Origin: Saprospiraceae bacterium | GTDB taxonomy: Bacteria; Bacteroidota; Bacteroidia; Chitinophagales; Saprospiraceae | Direction: 5' to 3' | DNA: 64,000 nucleotides | Assembly: GCA_041392805.1 (NCBI GenBank) | Contig: JAWKLJ010000002.1 | Location: 511,001 to 575,000, forward strand | Part shown: one piece after another, positions 1-9,849 of the stretch | How the letters are laid out: each line of letters opens with the position of its first letter | Position numbering within the stretch: the first letter of the stretch is position 1 | Position numbers and translations under genes: made by a program | The notes under the pieces: model-generated | Databases searched by the model: none | Seen by the model: only the letters and a program-made list of their open reading frames with translations | What the model was told of the DNA's origin: nothing

Positions 1-1
1 G

Positions 2-2185
2 GGAGCAGTGGTCGGCAAATGGGGCGGCTTCGATGTCCACGGATTGATCGGAGAAGCCAATGACAATGGCAACGATTATGCCTTTCAAATGAACGGTTTA
101 CACCAAGCGGCTGTGCTGGCACCAATGGTTCGATATGATAAACGTTTTGCCCGTGCCATCGGAAAATGGATACTCAATCTGAGCAATGCCAATCGGCTTT
201 TCTATCCAGGCTTTTTACCGAGTTTCTTACAGGACGCCTCCGATTGGTCGAGCCAAAACGATCCCGATCGGGTTGTCGGCTACGAAGCCCTCCGGGAGCA
301 ATGGGAAGGCCAATCTCCCTTCTCCACTGGCGATGCACTAGGTGGCCAATGGGCCGCGACGAACCTGGCCTTGTACGGGACTTCCTCGATTGGCTATTTG
401 GGGGCAATTGTAGCAAAAACGAACGATCCGAAAATTCTCAAAATTGATTTATTAAAAACGGATTTTTATAAGGAAGCAGCTTACCCAACTTACTTGCTTT
501 TCAACCCTTACAGTACTTCAAAAACGGTAGAACTGGCAGTAGGAGATGACCTCGTCGATTTGTACGATGCGCTTTCGGAATCCTTTATTTTAGAAAGTGC
601 CAGCGGAATAGTAGCCATCATCATTCCTGCCAATGAGGCGGTCGTTTTGACCCTGGCGCCTGCGGGCGGAGCGGTTTCCTATCATCAAAACAAGATGCTG
701 ATCAACGGGGTGGTGGTCGATTTTATGCAAACGACTGAGCCCTTTAAATATACACCAAGAATTCAGTCCTTGGCTGCCGCCAAAATGCCGTTGGAGGCAG
801 GCGATTCGACGGTCATTTTTGCGAAAGCATTTGACAAAGATTCGGATCAGCTGACTTATACCTGGCAGGCAACGAGCGGAAGCATCTCAGGTGCGGATAC
901 GGTGGTGAACTGGACGGCCCCAGCCACTATCGGAACATACCAAATCATCCTGATGGTCACCGATGAATCTGGCAATAGCGACATCGATACCCTGTTATTG
1001 GATGTGGTCGCTGAAATCAATGACGCGCCCCAAATTGTCGATATTTTAAAGGAATCAGCCTATATGAGTCCAGGCGCAACGCAGCAATTGACTGCCGTGG
1101 CACTGGACGACAACGGGGATTTGATTACCTACGATTGGTCAGCAACTGGCGGCTTTTTTGCTGGGGAAGGCGCTCTGGTTAATTGGACGGCACCGGCATC
1201 AGAAGATGCCTATGATATAACCGTCACAGTTCGTGATCCTGCTGGTTTGTCGAGCACCGCAACGACGTCTGTTTTGGTTAAAGATTTCGAGCCAAGCAGT
1301 GGTCATTTGATCGCCTGGTACCCGTTTTCTGGCAACGGAGCGGATATCAGCGGCAATGAATTGCACGGCCAGATCAGTGGCGCATTATTTACGGATGACT
1401 ATTTCGGCCAGGCGCAAAGTGCGTTGCGAACGGACGGTTTTAATGATAAAATGACCGTTGCGAATGATCCAAAGCTCAATTTTCAGGAGGCCATCACCGT
1501 GAGTTGCTGGTTCAGCCCTTTGGCCTTAGCTGATCGGGAATCCTTTTTGTTGTCGCACGGAAGTTGGCAAAACAGGTGGAAAATCTCCATCACCCCTGAG
1601 CAAAACATCCGGTGGACAGTGAATACCTTGAATGCTATCCGAGACCTCGATTCCGACACCAAGATTGAACAAGATAGCTTTTACCAGGTGACCGCTACCT
1701 ATGACGGTGAATGGATGACCTTTTTTGTGAACGGTGAACTACAAAGTTACCGTCGGGCAACGGGCTTGATGCGCACAACTACCTTGCCCTTTTTGCTAGG
1801 GCAAATGCTCCCTGATAACACCAATTTCAATTTTAGAGGGATTACGGATGAGGTCAAAATTTTTGATTATGCCCTGCATCCCGAAGCCGCTTTGGCCTTG
1901 TATGTCGGAACGGTCTCCAGCACCAGCAAAACGAAAAATCAATTTTCCCAAGTGGTGATTTCGCCTAATCCAGCTTCCCAAACCCTGAACATACAAGTTC
2001 CGCAAAGTGAGGCGGGGAAAGGCATCATTTCCATTTTTGACCTGCAGGGTCGCCTGGTAAAAAAACAGCAACTGGACCTTTCAAACGCAGCCGTTTTAAA
2101 CATCGAACACCTACAAAGTGGGATGTATCTTCTTGTTTTTAAAAATAAAAAAACAAGGGCAACAGCTCGGTTTGTAAAAGAATAA
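2..2185 (+). CDS. Secreted PKD/LamG protein with T9SS sorting domain (5' end outside window)
   Basis: The frame is open to the window edge, so the N-terminus and probably a catalytic domain are missing; a GTG at 8 is in frame but is unlikely to be the start. The first 230 residues resemble the end of an alpha-helical glycoside-hydrolase-like domain plus a beta-sandwich (inferred; family not recognised). Two PKD/cadherin-like modules follow at about 750-1280, each ending in a VNWTAPA-type strand. A LamG/concanavalin-like domain spans about 1300-1910. The C-terminus (about 1940-2185) starts with VISPNPASQ, has IFDLQGRLV and ends with GMYLLVF and a basic tail, typical of a type A T9SS sorting signal. 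The product is probably exported and anchored at the cell surface or released. It precedes another LamG/T9SS gene in the same direction. Confidence 0.85.
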   Translation, partial: GAVVGKWGGFDVHGLIGEANDNGNDYAFQMNGLHQAAVLAPMVRYDKRFARAIGKWILNLSNANRLFYPGFLPSFLQDASDWSSQNDPDRVVGYEALREQWEGQSPFSTGDALGGQWAATNLALYGTSSIGYLGAIVAKTNDPKILKIDLLKTDFYKEAAYPTYLLFNPYSTSKTVELAVGDDLVDLYDALSESFILESASGIVAIIIPANEAVVLTLAPAGGAVSYHQNKMLINGVVVDFMQTTEPFKYTPRIQSLAAAKMPLEAGDSTVIFAKAFDKDSDQLTYTWQATSGSISGADTVVNWTAPATIGTYQIILMVTDESGNSDIDTLLLDVVAEINDAPQIVDILKESAYMSPGATQQLTAVALDDNGDLITYDWSATGGFFAGEGALVNWTAPASEDAYDITVTVRDPAGLSSTATTSVLVKDFEPSSGHLIAWYPFSGNGADISGNELHGQISGALFTDDYFGQAQSALRTDGFNDKMTVANDPKLNFQEAITVSCWFSPLALADRESFLLSHGSWQNRWKISITPEQNIRWTVNTLNAIRDLDSDTKIEQDSFYQVTATYDGEWMTFFVNGELQSYRRATGLMRTTTLPFLLGQMLPDNTNFNFRGITDEVKIFDYALHPEAALALYVGTVSSTSKTKNQFSQVVISPNPASQTLNIQVPQSEAGKGIISIFDLQGRLVKKQQLDLSNAAVLNIEHLQSGMYLLVFKNKKTRATARFVKE

Positions 2186-2213
2186 TAATCCTTTAACAAA
2201 ATTTTTTCACCCT

Positions 2214-2290
2214 TAGGCTTGATCTGTATTGATTTGGATAGGGTTTGTAAAGGTCTGACTCATATCCAAATTCTTTTGAAGGGAAGCCTA
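2214..2290. other. Intergenic nested stem-loop between the two LamG genes
   Basis: TAGGCTT (2214-2220) pairs with AAGCCTA (2284-2290), and inside it TTTGGATA (2233-2240) pairs with TATCCAAA (2263-2270). It lies between the stop at 2185 and the ATG at 2306. It could be an attenuator or a processing hairpin. No T-tract follows, so a classic terminator is not supported. Confidence 0.3.
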
Positions 2291-2305
2291 TTAAAAGAAT
2301 AAAAA

Positions 2306-5300
2306 ATGAAAGTCCTCTTTCAATTTATTTTATGTTCACTCTGTGGGTTGACCCTATCCACCGGAGGTTTGACGGCACAAACACTGGTTGCGAATTATTC
2401 CTTTGCAGGAAATGCCCAAGACCTCTCAGCAACCGCTAATGCCGCTTCCGTTAATGGTGCATTCCTGACACAGGACCGCTTCGGTACGGCGAACAATGCC
2501 TTCCAATTTGATGGGGCCCAGAGTTATTTGCAGGCGGTGAACAATGTCGCACTCAACTCCGATTATACGACCCTCGCATTTTGGATCAAAGCAAATGAAA
2601 TTCCCGCCTCAGGAGAGGTCTATCCGATTTCTTTCGGAGGTTGGCAGGAACGTTTTAAAATATCACTGCCCCCACATGGGAAATTGATTTGGACGACTAA
2701 CAACTCGTCGGGTATTTCCGATATGGACGCGGGTGCCGGAAATGAGTTAGTAGCTGGAGCATGGACACACGTTGCCTTTACCCATGACGGCACCAACGAC
2801 CGGATTTTTATGAATGGAATCATGGTTGCCGAGAAAGCGGTGACTGGGACAATGAACTTGACCACTCGCCCCTTAGGCATTGGCTACAATCCGGTTGACA
2901 ATAGCAATTTTTTCAAAGGTGCTTTGGATGAGGTGCGGATTTACGATGCAGCGCTTTCCGAGCAGGATATTGCGGATTTATACCAAGCGCAGAGCACTGC
3001 TCCTGTGGTGCCATCTGGTATGGTTGCCTCGTATGATTTTTCCAATACATTGGATGGTACGGCCTTTGGTAGCCACGCACAAGGAACGAATTTAGCAGCG
3101 GCAACGGATCGTTTTGGATTCGGGAAAAGTGCCATGTCTTTTAATGGAATTTCTTCAAAATTTACAGCGAGCAATTCTTCCCAACTCAATTCCGATTTCG
3201 CGACCCTTAGTTTTTGGGTAAAAGCAAATTCATTTCCGGCAAGTGGTGAAGTGTACCTCATGTCTTTTGGTGGCTGGCAAGAACGCTGGAAAATCTCCAT
3301 GCCCAGCCATGGTAAACCGGTTTTTACAACACATGCTGCTGGGGCTTGCTGCAGTGACCTGGATTCAGGGACACCCCTAAATATTGGTGAATGGACCCAC
3401 GTGGTCATGAGTCATGATGGTGTAAAAGATGTCATCTATTTCAACGGCGTGAAGGTCAATGAAAAGGACGCGGCTGGGGCCCTGGATGCGACGACTCATC
3501 CCCTCGGCATTGGCTATGACCCCATTGACAATGGTGGATTTTTCGATGGTGTTTTCGATGAAGTTCAGCTTTACAATACGGCCCTCTCTGCGGTGGAGAT
3601 TTCAACACTATATGATACGCAATCTCTTTTTCCGGGAACGGCGCCCGATTTGGTAGCCAGTTATGCCTTTAGCAGCAATGCCAAAGATGCTTCTGTTTAT
3701 GGGAATGACGGTGTGGTAAACGGTGTTACACCAACGGCAGATCGATTTGGATATGGTGCAAATGCCATGCAATTTTCAGGGAATGGTGGTGTTTGGGCGG
3801 CCAATTCGACCGCTTTGAATTCAGCTTCTGCAACCATTAGTTTTTGGGTTAATGTGGAAGCATTACCCGCTAGTGGCGAAGTGTATTTATTATCAAATGG
3901 TGGCTGGCAGGAACGTTGGAAAATCTCCATGCCCAGTCATGGCAAACCTGTTTTTACCACACATGCTGCTGGTAACTGTTGTAGCGATATGGATTCGGGG
4001 ACCCCGCTCAATATCGGAGAATGGACCCATGTGGCCATGACCCATGATGGCACCAAAGACATTATCTATTTCAATGGCGTGCAAGTCAATGAAAAAGACG
4101 TAGCAGGTGCACTAGATTCGACTTCCCACCCGCTGGGCATCGGTTATGATCCGATTGACAACGGTGGCTTTTTCCAAGGAAGTTTAGATGAAGTTCAAAT
4201 TTATAACGTAGCGCTGACCGCCCCTGAGATTTTGGCTTTGTATGCTGCACAAAACACGGCACCGGTCATTCCAGGGAATTTAATAGCCGATTACACTTTC
4301 AGTGGAAACGCCAATGATGCCACGGCCTATAAAAATGATGCACAAGTTAGCGGGGCGCAATTGGGGACTGACCGTTTTGGGAAAACCAATCAAGCCTATG
4401 CTTTTAATGGCGTGGATGATGCCATTACAGCAGCCAATTCACCGCAGCTAAATTCCGATTTTACCACCCTTAGTTTTTGGGTCAATGTGAAAACAATACC
4501 TGCAAGTGGTGAAGTCTATTTGTTGTCAAATGGCGGCTGGCAGGAGCGGTTTAAAGTTTCCCTACCCAATCATGGTAAGCCGGTTTTTACGACACATGCT
4601 GGAGGCAATTGTTGTAGCGATATGGATTCAGGCACCTCCCTCAACATTGATGAATGGACGCATGTGGCGATGACCCATGATGGCACGAAAGACATCATTT
4701 ATTTCAATGGTGCCCAAGTCAATGAAAAGGACGTGACAGGCGCACTCGACGCTACGACTCACCCGCTGGGTATCGGTTATGACCCGATTGACAACGGCGG
4801 CTTTTTCAATGGTAGTTTGGACGAAGTGCAGCTTTACAATGTCGCGCTTACCGCTCCTCAAATTGCCGCTTTGTATGCAGAACAAAGCATGGAACCTGTT
4901 GGGACAGACTTTGTGGCTCCTTCCGCACCGCTAAATCTTACTGGCACCGTGGTGTTCAATACCATTACTTTGAATTGGTGGTCTTCAACAGATAATGTCG
5001 GTGTGACTGCCTACAACGTTTTTCAGGATGGTATCAAAGTGATGACGACAGCCAACACGACCGCGGCTTTGGCCGGTTTGACTCCCCTGACAACTTTTAC
5101 CTTTAGTGTAACGGCTGTAGATGCGGAGGGCAATGAATCCTTGCCAACTTCTCTGAAAGTTACTTCCGGATTAGATGAAACGCCAGATACAGAGGCACCA
5201 ACGATGCCTGGAAACTTAGCCGCTTCCACCGGAGCAAGTTCCGTCCTCTTGACATGGGATGCTTCGACGGATAATGTACAGGTGGCAGGTTATGTGGTGC

Positions 5301-6415
5301 TGGTGGACGGCATTTTTAGCGATAGTCTTGGTGGCAACGCAAGCTCCGTTTTCATCGGTGGATTGGATGCCGAGACCTTATATTCCTTTGAAGTGTATGC
5401 CTACGATCCTTCAGGAAATAATTCCGAAATTGCTGAAATTACCGTTTCAACCGATCAAGAACTCAATACGGGCGAACCTGGTTTGGTGGCTCATTATCCT
5501 TTTGACGGCGATGCAAACGATGCCACGCCTTACGAAAACCACGGTGTAATTGGTGGCGATCCGGTTTTCGAAGCGGTCACCCATCTCAACGGGACAGGCA
5601 ATTTGGCCATTGTTTTTGACGGAGACCGAGATTCTGTTTTGGCCGCTAATGCCGTGCAACTTATTTCCGATTATGCCACGGTGAGTTTTTGGATTAGGGT
5701 AGATGCCACGACGACCGATGCGGAAGCTTATATACTCGATTTCGGCCACTGGAGTGAGCGTTGGAAAATCTCATTGCCACAACATAACAAGATCGTTTGG
5801 ACAACAAATAGCAAAAACGCGGTGGCTGACAATTTTATCCACGATATGGATAGTGGCGACGGCAACGATTTGGTTCCTACTTTTTGGTGGTATGTAACCA
5901 TGGTGCATGATGGCGAAAATGACATCATTTATATTGACGGACAACAGGTGAATAGTTTGCCTGCCCCAGGTACCCTCAATAGCACCGGATTGACCTTTGG
6001 TATGGGCAATAACCCCGTTGAAGGCGGTCAATACTTCACTGGCGCTTTAGATGAATTGAAACTTTACAATCGTGCTTTGACAACCGAAGAGGTGGCGGAA
6101 TTGTATTCGGGAGGAAAACTCACTGGATTAAATGACCACCTAAGCAGTGAATTAGCGAATGTCATCCAAACTTACTACCCCAATCCGACAACCGATCAAT
6201 TGATCATTGAGCATAGTATTCAAAATGATCAACCCTTGTTATTGCGTGTTTTTGATGTGGCAGGAAGGCAAGTGGAGGCCATTTCTTTTAAGAAGAATGA
6301 ATTGCCAAGTGAGCGCTTTTCAGTTAATGTTAAAAATTTAGCGACAGGCACTTACTTCCTCAATTTTGTTTTAGGCGGTAAAAACCTTGGTGGGCTGAAG
6401 TTTAATAAGCAATAA
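2306..6415 (+). CDS. Secreted five-LamG, two-FN3 protein with T9SS sorting domain
   Basis: The 1369-residue product starts with a signal peptide (residues 1-25, ending GGLTAQ). Four tandem LamG/concanavalin-like modules follow at about residues 28-230, 240-445, 450-650 and 655-865. Two fibronectin type III domains (about 870-955 and 963-1050), a fifth LamG module (about 1055-1270) and a T9SS type A sorting domain (from YYPNPTTDQ at about 1290) complete it. Modules 2, 3 and 4 are very similar even at DNA level and share a vicinal cysteine motif, CCSD(L/M)DSG. Module 1 has ISDMDAG and module 5 has IHDMDSG instead. There is no recognisable catalytic domain, so a glycan-binding or adhesive surface protein is the best inference. 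The two LamG genes and the following sugar-import operon point to polysaccharide use. Confidence 0.9.
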   Translation: MKVLFQFILCSLCGLTLSTGGLTAQTLVANYSFAGNAQDLSATANAASVNGAFLTQDRFGTANNAFQFDGAQSYLQAVNNVALNSDYTTLAFWIKANEIPASGEVYPISFGGWQERFKISLPPHGKLIWTTNNSSGISDMDAGAGNELVAGAWTHVAFTHDGTNDRIFMNGIMVAEKAVTGTMNLTTRPLGIGYNPVDNSNFFKGALDEVRIYDAALSEQDIADLYQAQSTAPVVPSGMVASYDFSNTLDGTAFGSHAQGTNLAAATDRFGFGKSAMSFNGISSKFTASNSSQLNSDFATLSFWVKANSFPASGEVYLMSFGGWQERWKISMPSHGKPVFTTHAAGACCSDLDSGTPLNIGEWTHVVMSHDGVKDVIYFNGVKVNEKDAAGALDATTHPLGIGYDPIDNGGFFDGVFDEVQLYNTALSAVEISTLYDTQSLFPGTAPDLVASYAFSSNAKDASVYGNDGVVNGVTPTADRFGYGANAMQFSGNGGVWAANSTALNSASATISFWVNVEALPASGEVYLLSNGGWQERWKISMPSHGKPVFTTHAAGNCCSDMDSGTPLNIGEWTHVAMTHDGTKDIIYFNGVQVNEKDVAGALDSTSHPLGIGYDPIDNGGFFQGSLDEVQIYNVALTAPEILALYAAQNTAPVIPGNLIADYTFSGNANDATAYKNDAQVSGAQLGTDRFGKTNQAYAFNGVDDAITAANSPQLNSDFTTLSFWVNVKTIPASGEVYLLSNGGWQERFKVSLPNHGKPVFTTHAGGNCCSDMDSGTSLNIDEWTHVAMTHDGTKDIIYFNGAQVNEKDVTGALDATTHPLGIGYDPIDNGGFFNGSLDEVQLYNVALTAPQIAALYAEQSMEPVGTDFVAPSAPLNLTGTVVFNTITLNWWSSTDNVGVTAYNVFQDGIKVMTTANTTAALAGLTPLTTFTFSVTAVDAEGNESLPTSLKVTSGLDETPDTEAPTMPGNLAASTGASSVLLTWDASTDNVQVAGYVVLVDGIFSDSLGGNASSVFIGGLDAETLYSFEVYAYDPSGNNSEIAEITVSTDQELNTGEPGLVAHYPFDGDANDATPYENHGVIGGDPVFEAVTHLNGTGNLAIVFDGDRDSVLAANAVQLISDYATVSFWIRVDATTTDAEAYILDFGHWSERWKISLPQHNKIVWTTNSKNAVADNFIHDMDSGDGNDLVPTFWWYVTMVHDGENDIIYIDGQQVNSLPAPGTLNSTGLTFGMGNNPVEGGQYFTGALDELKLYNRALTTEEVAELYSGGKLTGLNDHLSSELANVIQTYYPNPTTDQLIIEHSIQNDQPLLLRVFDVAGRQVEAISFKKNELPSERFSVNVKNLATGTYFLNFVLGGKNLGGLKFNKQ
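3025..4870 (+). repeat. Three near-identical tandem LamG coding modules
   Basis: Three consecutive units of about 600 bp (about 3025-3620, 3650-4240, 4280-4870) repeat the same codon strings, for example GGCTGGCA(A/G)GA(A/G)CG followed by the stretch for KPVFTTHA and CCSD. Similarity at DNA level suggests recent duplication or gene conversion inside the 2306-6415 gene. Confidence 0.75.
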
Positions 6416-6485
6416 GGTCTAGCCACTCCTGTTTTTGGGTTATTGCAAAGCAGGTAGGCAAGTAGATAGCATGGAAAGAATGTGG

Positions 6486-6520
6486 GTATTGGAGAAAGGC
6501 AATAACTGCCCCTCCAATAC
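6486..6520. repeat. Intergenic inverted repeat, GTATTGGAG/CTCCAATAC
   Basis: A perfect 9-bp inverted repeat (6486-6494 and 6512-6520) lies between the LamG gene and the GH130 gene. The following CTCCACTATCTCCACGT string (about 6531-6547) recurs at 23452-23468, so both sites hold related dispersed repeats. It may also act as a terminator hairpin, but has no T-tract. Confidence 0.45.
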
Positions 6521-6626
6521 CTCCACTCCTCCACTATCTCCACGTTCAAACCTATGCAGGGGTGACGTGTGTTTTTGACACGTCCAGCGACTGAACTTTT
6601 CGAGACCAAACGAAATAAGCATACCC

Positions 6627-7685
6627 ATGGTTAAAAGATTTTTTGAAAATCCGATTCTGACTACGCGAGATATTGTGCCTAGCCAGCCCGGGTTTGTGGT
6701 GGAATGTGTGATGAATCCGAGTGCTTTTTTGTTTGAGGGCAAAACCTGTTTGTTACTGCGCGTTGCAGAAAGGCCCCTGCAGCGACCTGGTTTTATTTCT
6801 GTCCCTATTTTGGATGATCGGGGGGCGTATATAATCATGGAATTTGATGAAAAGGACCCGAAAGTTGACCTTTCTGATGTTCGTCTCATTCAATACGAGG
6901 GTAAAACTTACCTTACGACGATTTCCCATTTTCGTATAGTTTTTAGTGAAGACGGGATTCATTTTTATGAACCAGACAATCGTCGCACTAAAATTTTCGG
7001 AGAGGGGACTTTTGAAACCTACGGTATCGAGGATTGCCGCACTATTTTCCTGGACGGCGTGTATAATTTGACCTATACACAGGTATCGAGCCATGGCGTT
7101 GGCGTAGGATTGATACAAACGACTGACTGGAAAAGTTTTTCAAGAAAAGGGATGATTTTTCCACCGCATAATAAAGATTGTGCCCTGTTTGAGGAAAAAA
7201 TAGACGGGAAATATTACTGCTTGCACCGTCCCTCGGGGCTGGATGTCGGCGGAAACTACATCTGGATGTCTACTTCTGATAATTTGACCCACTGGGGAGA
7301 CCATCAGTGTATTTTGCATACCCGAAAAGGGATGTGGGACAGCCAACGCGTTGGTGCTGGCGCTGCGCCCATCAAAACGTCAGAGGGTTGGTTGGCCATC
7401 TATCATGGGGCGGATGAAAATAGCCGCTATTGTCTCGGGGCAGTATTACTCGATTTAAAAGACCCTTCTAAAGTGTTGATGCGATCGAAAAGCCCATTAT
7501 TTGAGCCAATGGAAGATTACGAGAAAAATGGGTTTTTCAACCATGTCGTTTTTACCAATGGCCATATTGTCGATGGAGACGAAGTGGTGATGTATTATGG
7601 TGCATCGGATCAAGTGATTTGTGGAGCAAAAATATCCATCAAGCAGATTTTAGCTAATTTGAGAAAAGAAAATAGCCATTACTAA
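6627..7685 (+). CDS. GH130 family protein (mannoside phosphorylase or hydrolase)
   Basis: The 352-residue protein has the five-bladed propeller signature of glycoside hydrolase family 130: FENPILT at the N-terminus, YGIEDCR (residues 132-138) carrying the expected catalytic Asp136, and C-terminal HGADEN and LLDLKDPSKVLMRSKSPL strings. The family normally shows EDPR, so the Cys in EDCR is unusual. No signal peptide is seen, so it should act in the cytoplasm. It starts an operon with an ABC sugar importer (11 bp to the next gene). Family members phosphorolyse or hydrolyse beta-1,2- or beta-1,4-mannosides; the exact substrate cannot be read from sequence. A second GH130 gene lies at 10786. Confidence 0.88.
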   Translation: MVKRFFENPILTTRDIVPSQPGFVVECVMNPSAFLFEGKTCLLLRVAERPLQRPGFISVPILDDRGAYIIMEFDEKDPKVDLSDVRLIQYEGKTYLTTISHFRIVFSEDGIHFYEPDNRRTKIFGEGTFETYGIEDCRTIFLDGVYNLTYTQVSSHGVGVGLIQTTDWKSFSRKGMIFPPHNKDCALFEEKIDGKYYCLHRPSGLDVGGNYIWMSTSDNLTHWGDHQCILHTRKGMWDSQRVGAGAAPIKTSEGWLAIYHGADENSRYCLGAVLLDLKDPSKVLMRSKSPLFEPMEDYEKNGFFNHVVFTNGHIVDGDEVVMYYGASDQVICGAKISIKQILANLRKENSHY

Positions 7686-7696
7686 TTACATTATTC

Positions 7697-8980
7697 ATGA
7701 AAAAGTCTATTCCGATAGCCGTTTTTTTGTTGCTGATACTGTCTTGTGGTCAAGGCACAAGGGAAAGCGACGGCTTAGTGTTTTGGTCATCCAACAACAA
7801 TCGGGAGATAGACTTTTGCAAGGTTTTTACAGAAAAATGGAATAAAGAACACCCCAATGCCATCGTACGCTTACAACCCGTGCCCGAGGGGCAATCGAGC
7901 GAAGAGGTTATTCTCGCGGCCGTTGTCGGAAAAACGACACCTGATATTTACGCCAACATGTGGCAGGGTAGTGTCGAGATGTATGCCAAAGCTGGCGTAT
8001 TGATCGCCCTGGATACCCTCGACGGATTTACTGCATTTATCAGGGACCGTTGCGGGGAAGAAACGCTGGCGGAAATCACTTCTGCCGATGGCCATATATA
8101 CCAAGTGCCTTGGAAGATCAATCCGATTATGACCATCTACAATGAAGCATTAAAAGCAAAAATCGGCACCGATGAATTGCCTCAGACTTATTCGGCTTAT
8201 TTAGATGCTGGCGAACGTGTGAAAGCTGATTTGGACCAGGACGGATACATCGATCAATGGCTCGGCTATACGGCCGTGAAAGTGATTTGGTATGAACGAT
8301 TTTTTAATTTTTATCCTTTATACCTTGCTGCTTCGCACGGAGGGTCTTTGGTCAAAGACAATAAAGCGGCGTTTAATAATGAACATGCGGTGGCAGTATT
8401 TCGATTTTTACAGCAACTGTACCGGCGGCAGTATTTTTCAAGAGAAAGGCTCTCCGCAGGCCAGGATCGCTTTATTTCCGAAAATATCATGACAAAATGG
8501 ACAGGCCCCTGGGAGATTGAATATGTAAACAAGTTTAAAAAACGGGATGATTTTAAGTTTAATTTTTATCCGATGCAAGTCCCCGATGACCACACGGGCC
8601 CAATTTACACCTATGCGGACCCTAAAAATATGGTCATCTTTACCACCTGTGAAAATCCTCAGGCCGCCTGGGATTTCATGAAAACGATGATTGACCGAGC
8701 CGGCGACAAAAAGTTTCTGGAAATGTCAGGGCAATTGCCACGCAGGCAACAGCTGGAAAATGATACTGTTTTTGCCGATTATTTTATTCAAAACCCGGCA
8801 GCTTTGGTTTTCGCTAAGCAAGCCAATACCGTTAAGGGCGTGGATAATTGCGAAGTGATAGTGGAAGTATTTGATATTATATCCCAGGAGTACGAAGCCT
8901 GTGTGATTTATGATAAAAAAACGCCCGAACAAGCCATTGCTGACGCGGCCCGGGCAGTGGATATTTTATTGGGAAATTGA
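7697..8980 (+). CDS. Sugar ABC importer substrate-binding lipoprotein
   Basis: The 427-residue protein has a lipoprotein signal peptide (MKKSIPIAVFLLLILSCG, lipobox Cys17) followed by a family 1 extracellular solute-binding fold: LVFWSSNNN at the first strand, a central TAVKVIWYERF segment and KWTGPWEIEYV near the hinge. It should be tethered in the periplasm and deliver an oligosaccharide to the permeases encoded immediately downstream (10-bp gap). Solute-binding proteins of CUT1 importers are uncommon in Bacteroidota, which usually rely on SusCD. Neighbouring GH130 genes suggest a mannose-containing ligand (inference). Confidence 0.9.
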   Translation: MKKSIPIAVFLLLILSCGQGTRESDGLVFWSSNNNREIDFCKVFTEKWNKEHPNAIVRLQPVPEGQSSEEVILAAVVGKTTPDIYANMWQGSVEMYAKAGVLIALDTLDGFTAFIRDRCGEETLAEITSADGHIYQVPWKINPIMTIYNEALKAKIGTDELPQTYSAYLDAGERVKADLDQDGYIDQWLGYTAVKVIWYERFFNFYPLYLAASHGGSLVKDNKAAFNNEHAVAVFRFLQQLYRRQYFSRERLSAGQDRFISENIMTKWTGPWEIEYVNKFKKRDDFKFNFYPMQVPDDHTGPIYTYADPKNMVIFTTCENPQAAWDFMKTMIDRAGDKKFLEMSGQLPRRQQLENDTVFADYFIQNPAALVFAKQANTVKGVDNCEVIVEVFDIISQEYEACVIYDKKTPEQAIADAARAVDILLGN

Positions 8981-8990
8981 ATAGGTAATT

Positions 8991-9848
8991 ATGAAAAAAA
9001 ATAAATGGCTGCCCTATCTTTTTGTCTTGCCCTACCTGATCCATTTTGCTGTTTTTGTCGCTTTTCCTGTGTTTTTTTCCTTGTATTTGACTTTTCATAA
9101 ATGGAATATTATTTCCATTCCTCAATATATCGGTCTGGGGAATTATACCCGCATGTTTCACGACCGCATGTTTTGGATAGCGATACTCAATACCCTCAAG
9201 TTTTTGCTCATTCACATTCCGCTGCAAATCGTTTTTGCTTTGGCCCTGGCCGAGTTTTTAAACCAAAAGATCAAATTCAAAGGCTTTTTTCGCGCCGCTT
9301 TTTTCCTGCCAGTGATTGTTTCGGGGGTGGTTGTGACGATTTTGTGGCAGCAACTGCTGGGCTTTGATACGGGGCTGATCAATCGCTTGTTGACGATGGC
9401 AGGGCTGGCTAAGGTAGGCTGGTTGATAGATCCGGATATTGCGATGGGATCCATTGCGATTATGGCCACCTGGAAAAATATTGGACTGTATGTGATCCTG
9501 TTTTTGGTGGGGTTGCAGACGGTCCCAGAGGCCTATTATGAAGCGGCTGAAATAGAAGGCGCTTCCCATTGGCAAAAATTTCGAAACATCACCTTGCCCT
9601 TGATCAATCCTACCATTTTCATGGTGGTGATTTTGTCCACGATCGGTGGTTTTTCGCTTTTTATTGAGCCTTATGTCATGACGGGAGGTGGACCGCTCAA
9701 CAGCACACTGTCTTCGGTTTTGTACATTTATAAACAGGCCTTTCAGTACTATCACATGGGCTATTCGGCAACGCTGGGCTTCTTTTTTGCGGGCTTGATT
9801 CTGGCAGTGGTGATGCTTCAGAAGAAATACATCGAAATCAAAGATTGA
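8991..9848 (+). CDS. Sugar ABC importer permease, MalF/UgpA type
   Basis: The 285-residue protein has six predicted membrane segments, beginning WLPYLFVLPYLIHFAVFVAFPV. It carries the EAA loop that contacts the ATPase, YYEAAEIEGASHWQKFRNI, and the GGPLNST string typical of MalF-type subunits. It overlaps no gene but is separated from the next permease by one base, so the two are surely co-transcribed. It forms the inner-membrane channel together with the 9850 product. Confidence 0.93.
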   Translation: MKKNKWLPYLFVLPYLIHFAVFVAFPVFFSLYLTFHKWNIISIPQYIGLGNYTRMFHDRMFWIAILNTLKFLLIHIPLQIVFALALAEFLNQKIKFKGFFRAAFFLPVIVSGVVVTILWQQLLGFDTGLINRLLTMAGLAKVGWLIDPDIAMGSIAIMATWKNIGLYVILFLVGLQTVPEAYYEAAEIEGASHWQKFRNITLPLINPTIFMVVILSTIGGFSLFIEPYVMTGGGPLNSTLSSVLYIYKQAFQYYHMGYSATLGFFFAGLILAVVMLQKKYIEIKD

Positions 9849-9849
9849 T

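Noticed and set aside
2941..3408. 155-codon antisense frame within the LamG gene
   Set aside because: It is a by-product of the repeated LamG codons on the other strand.
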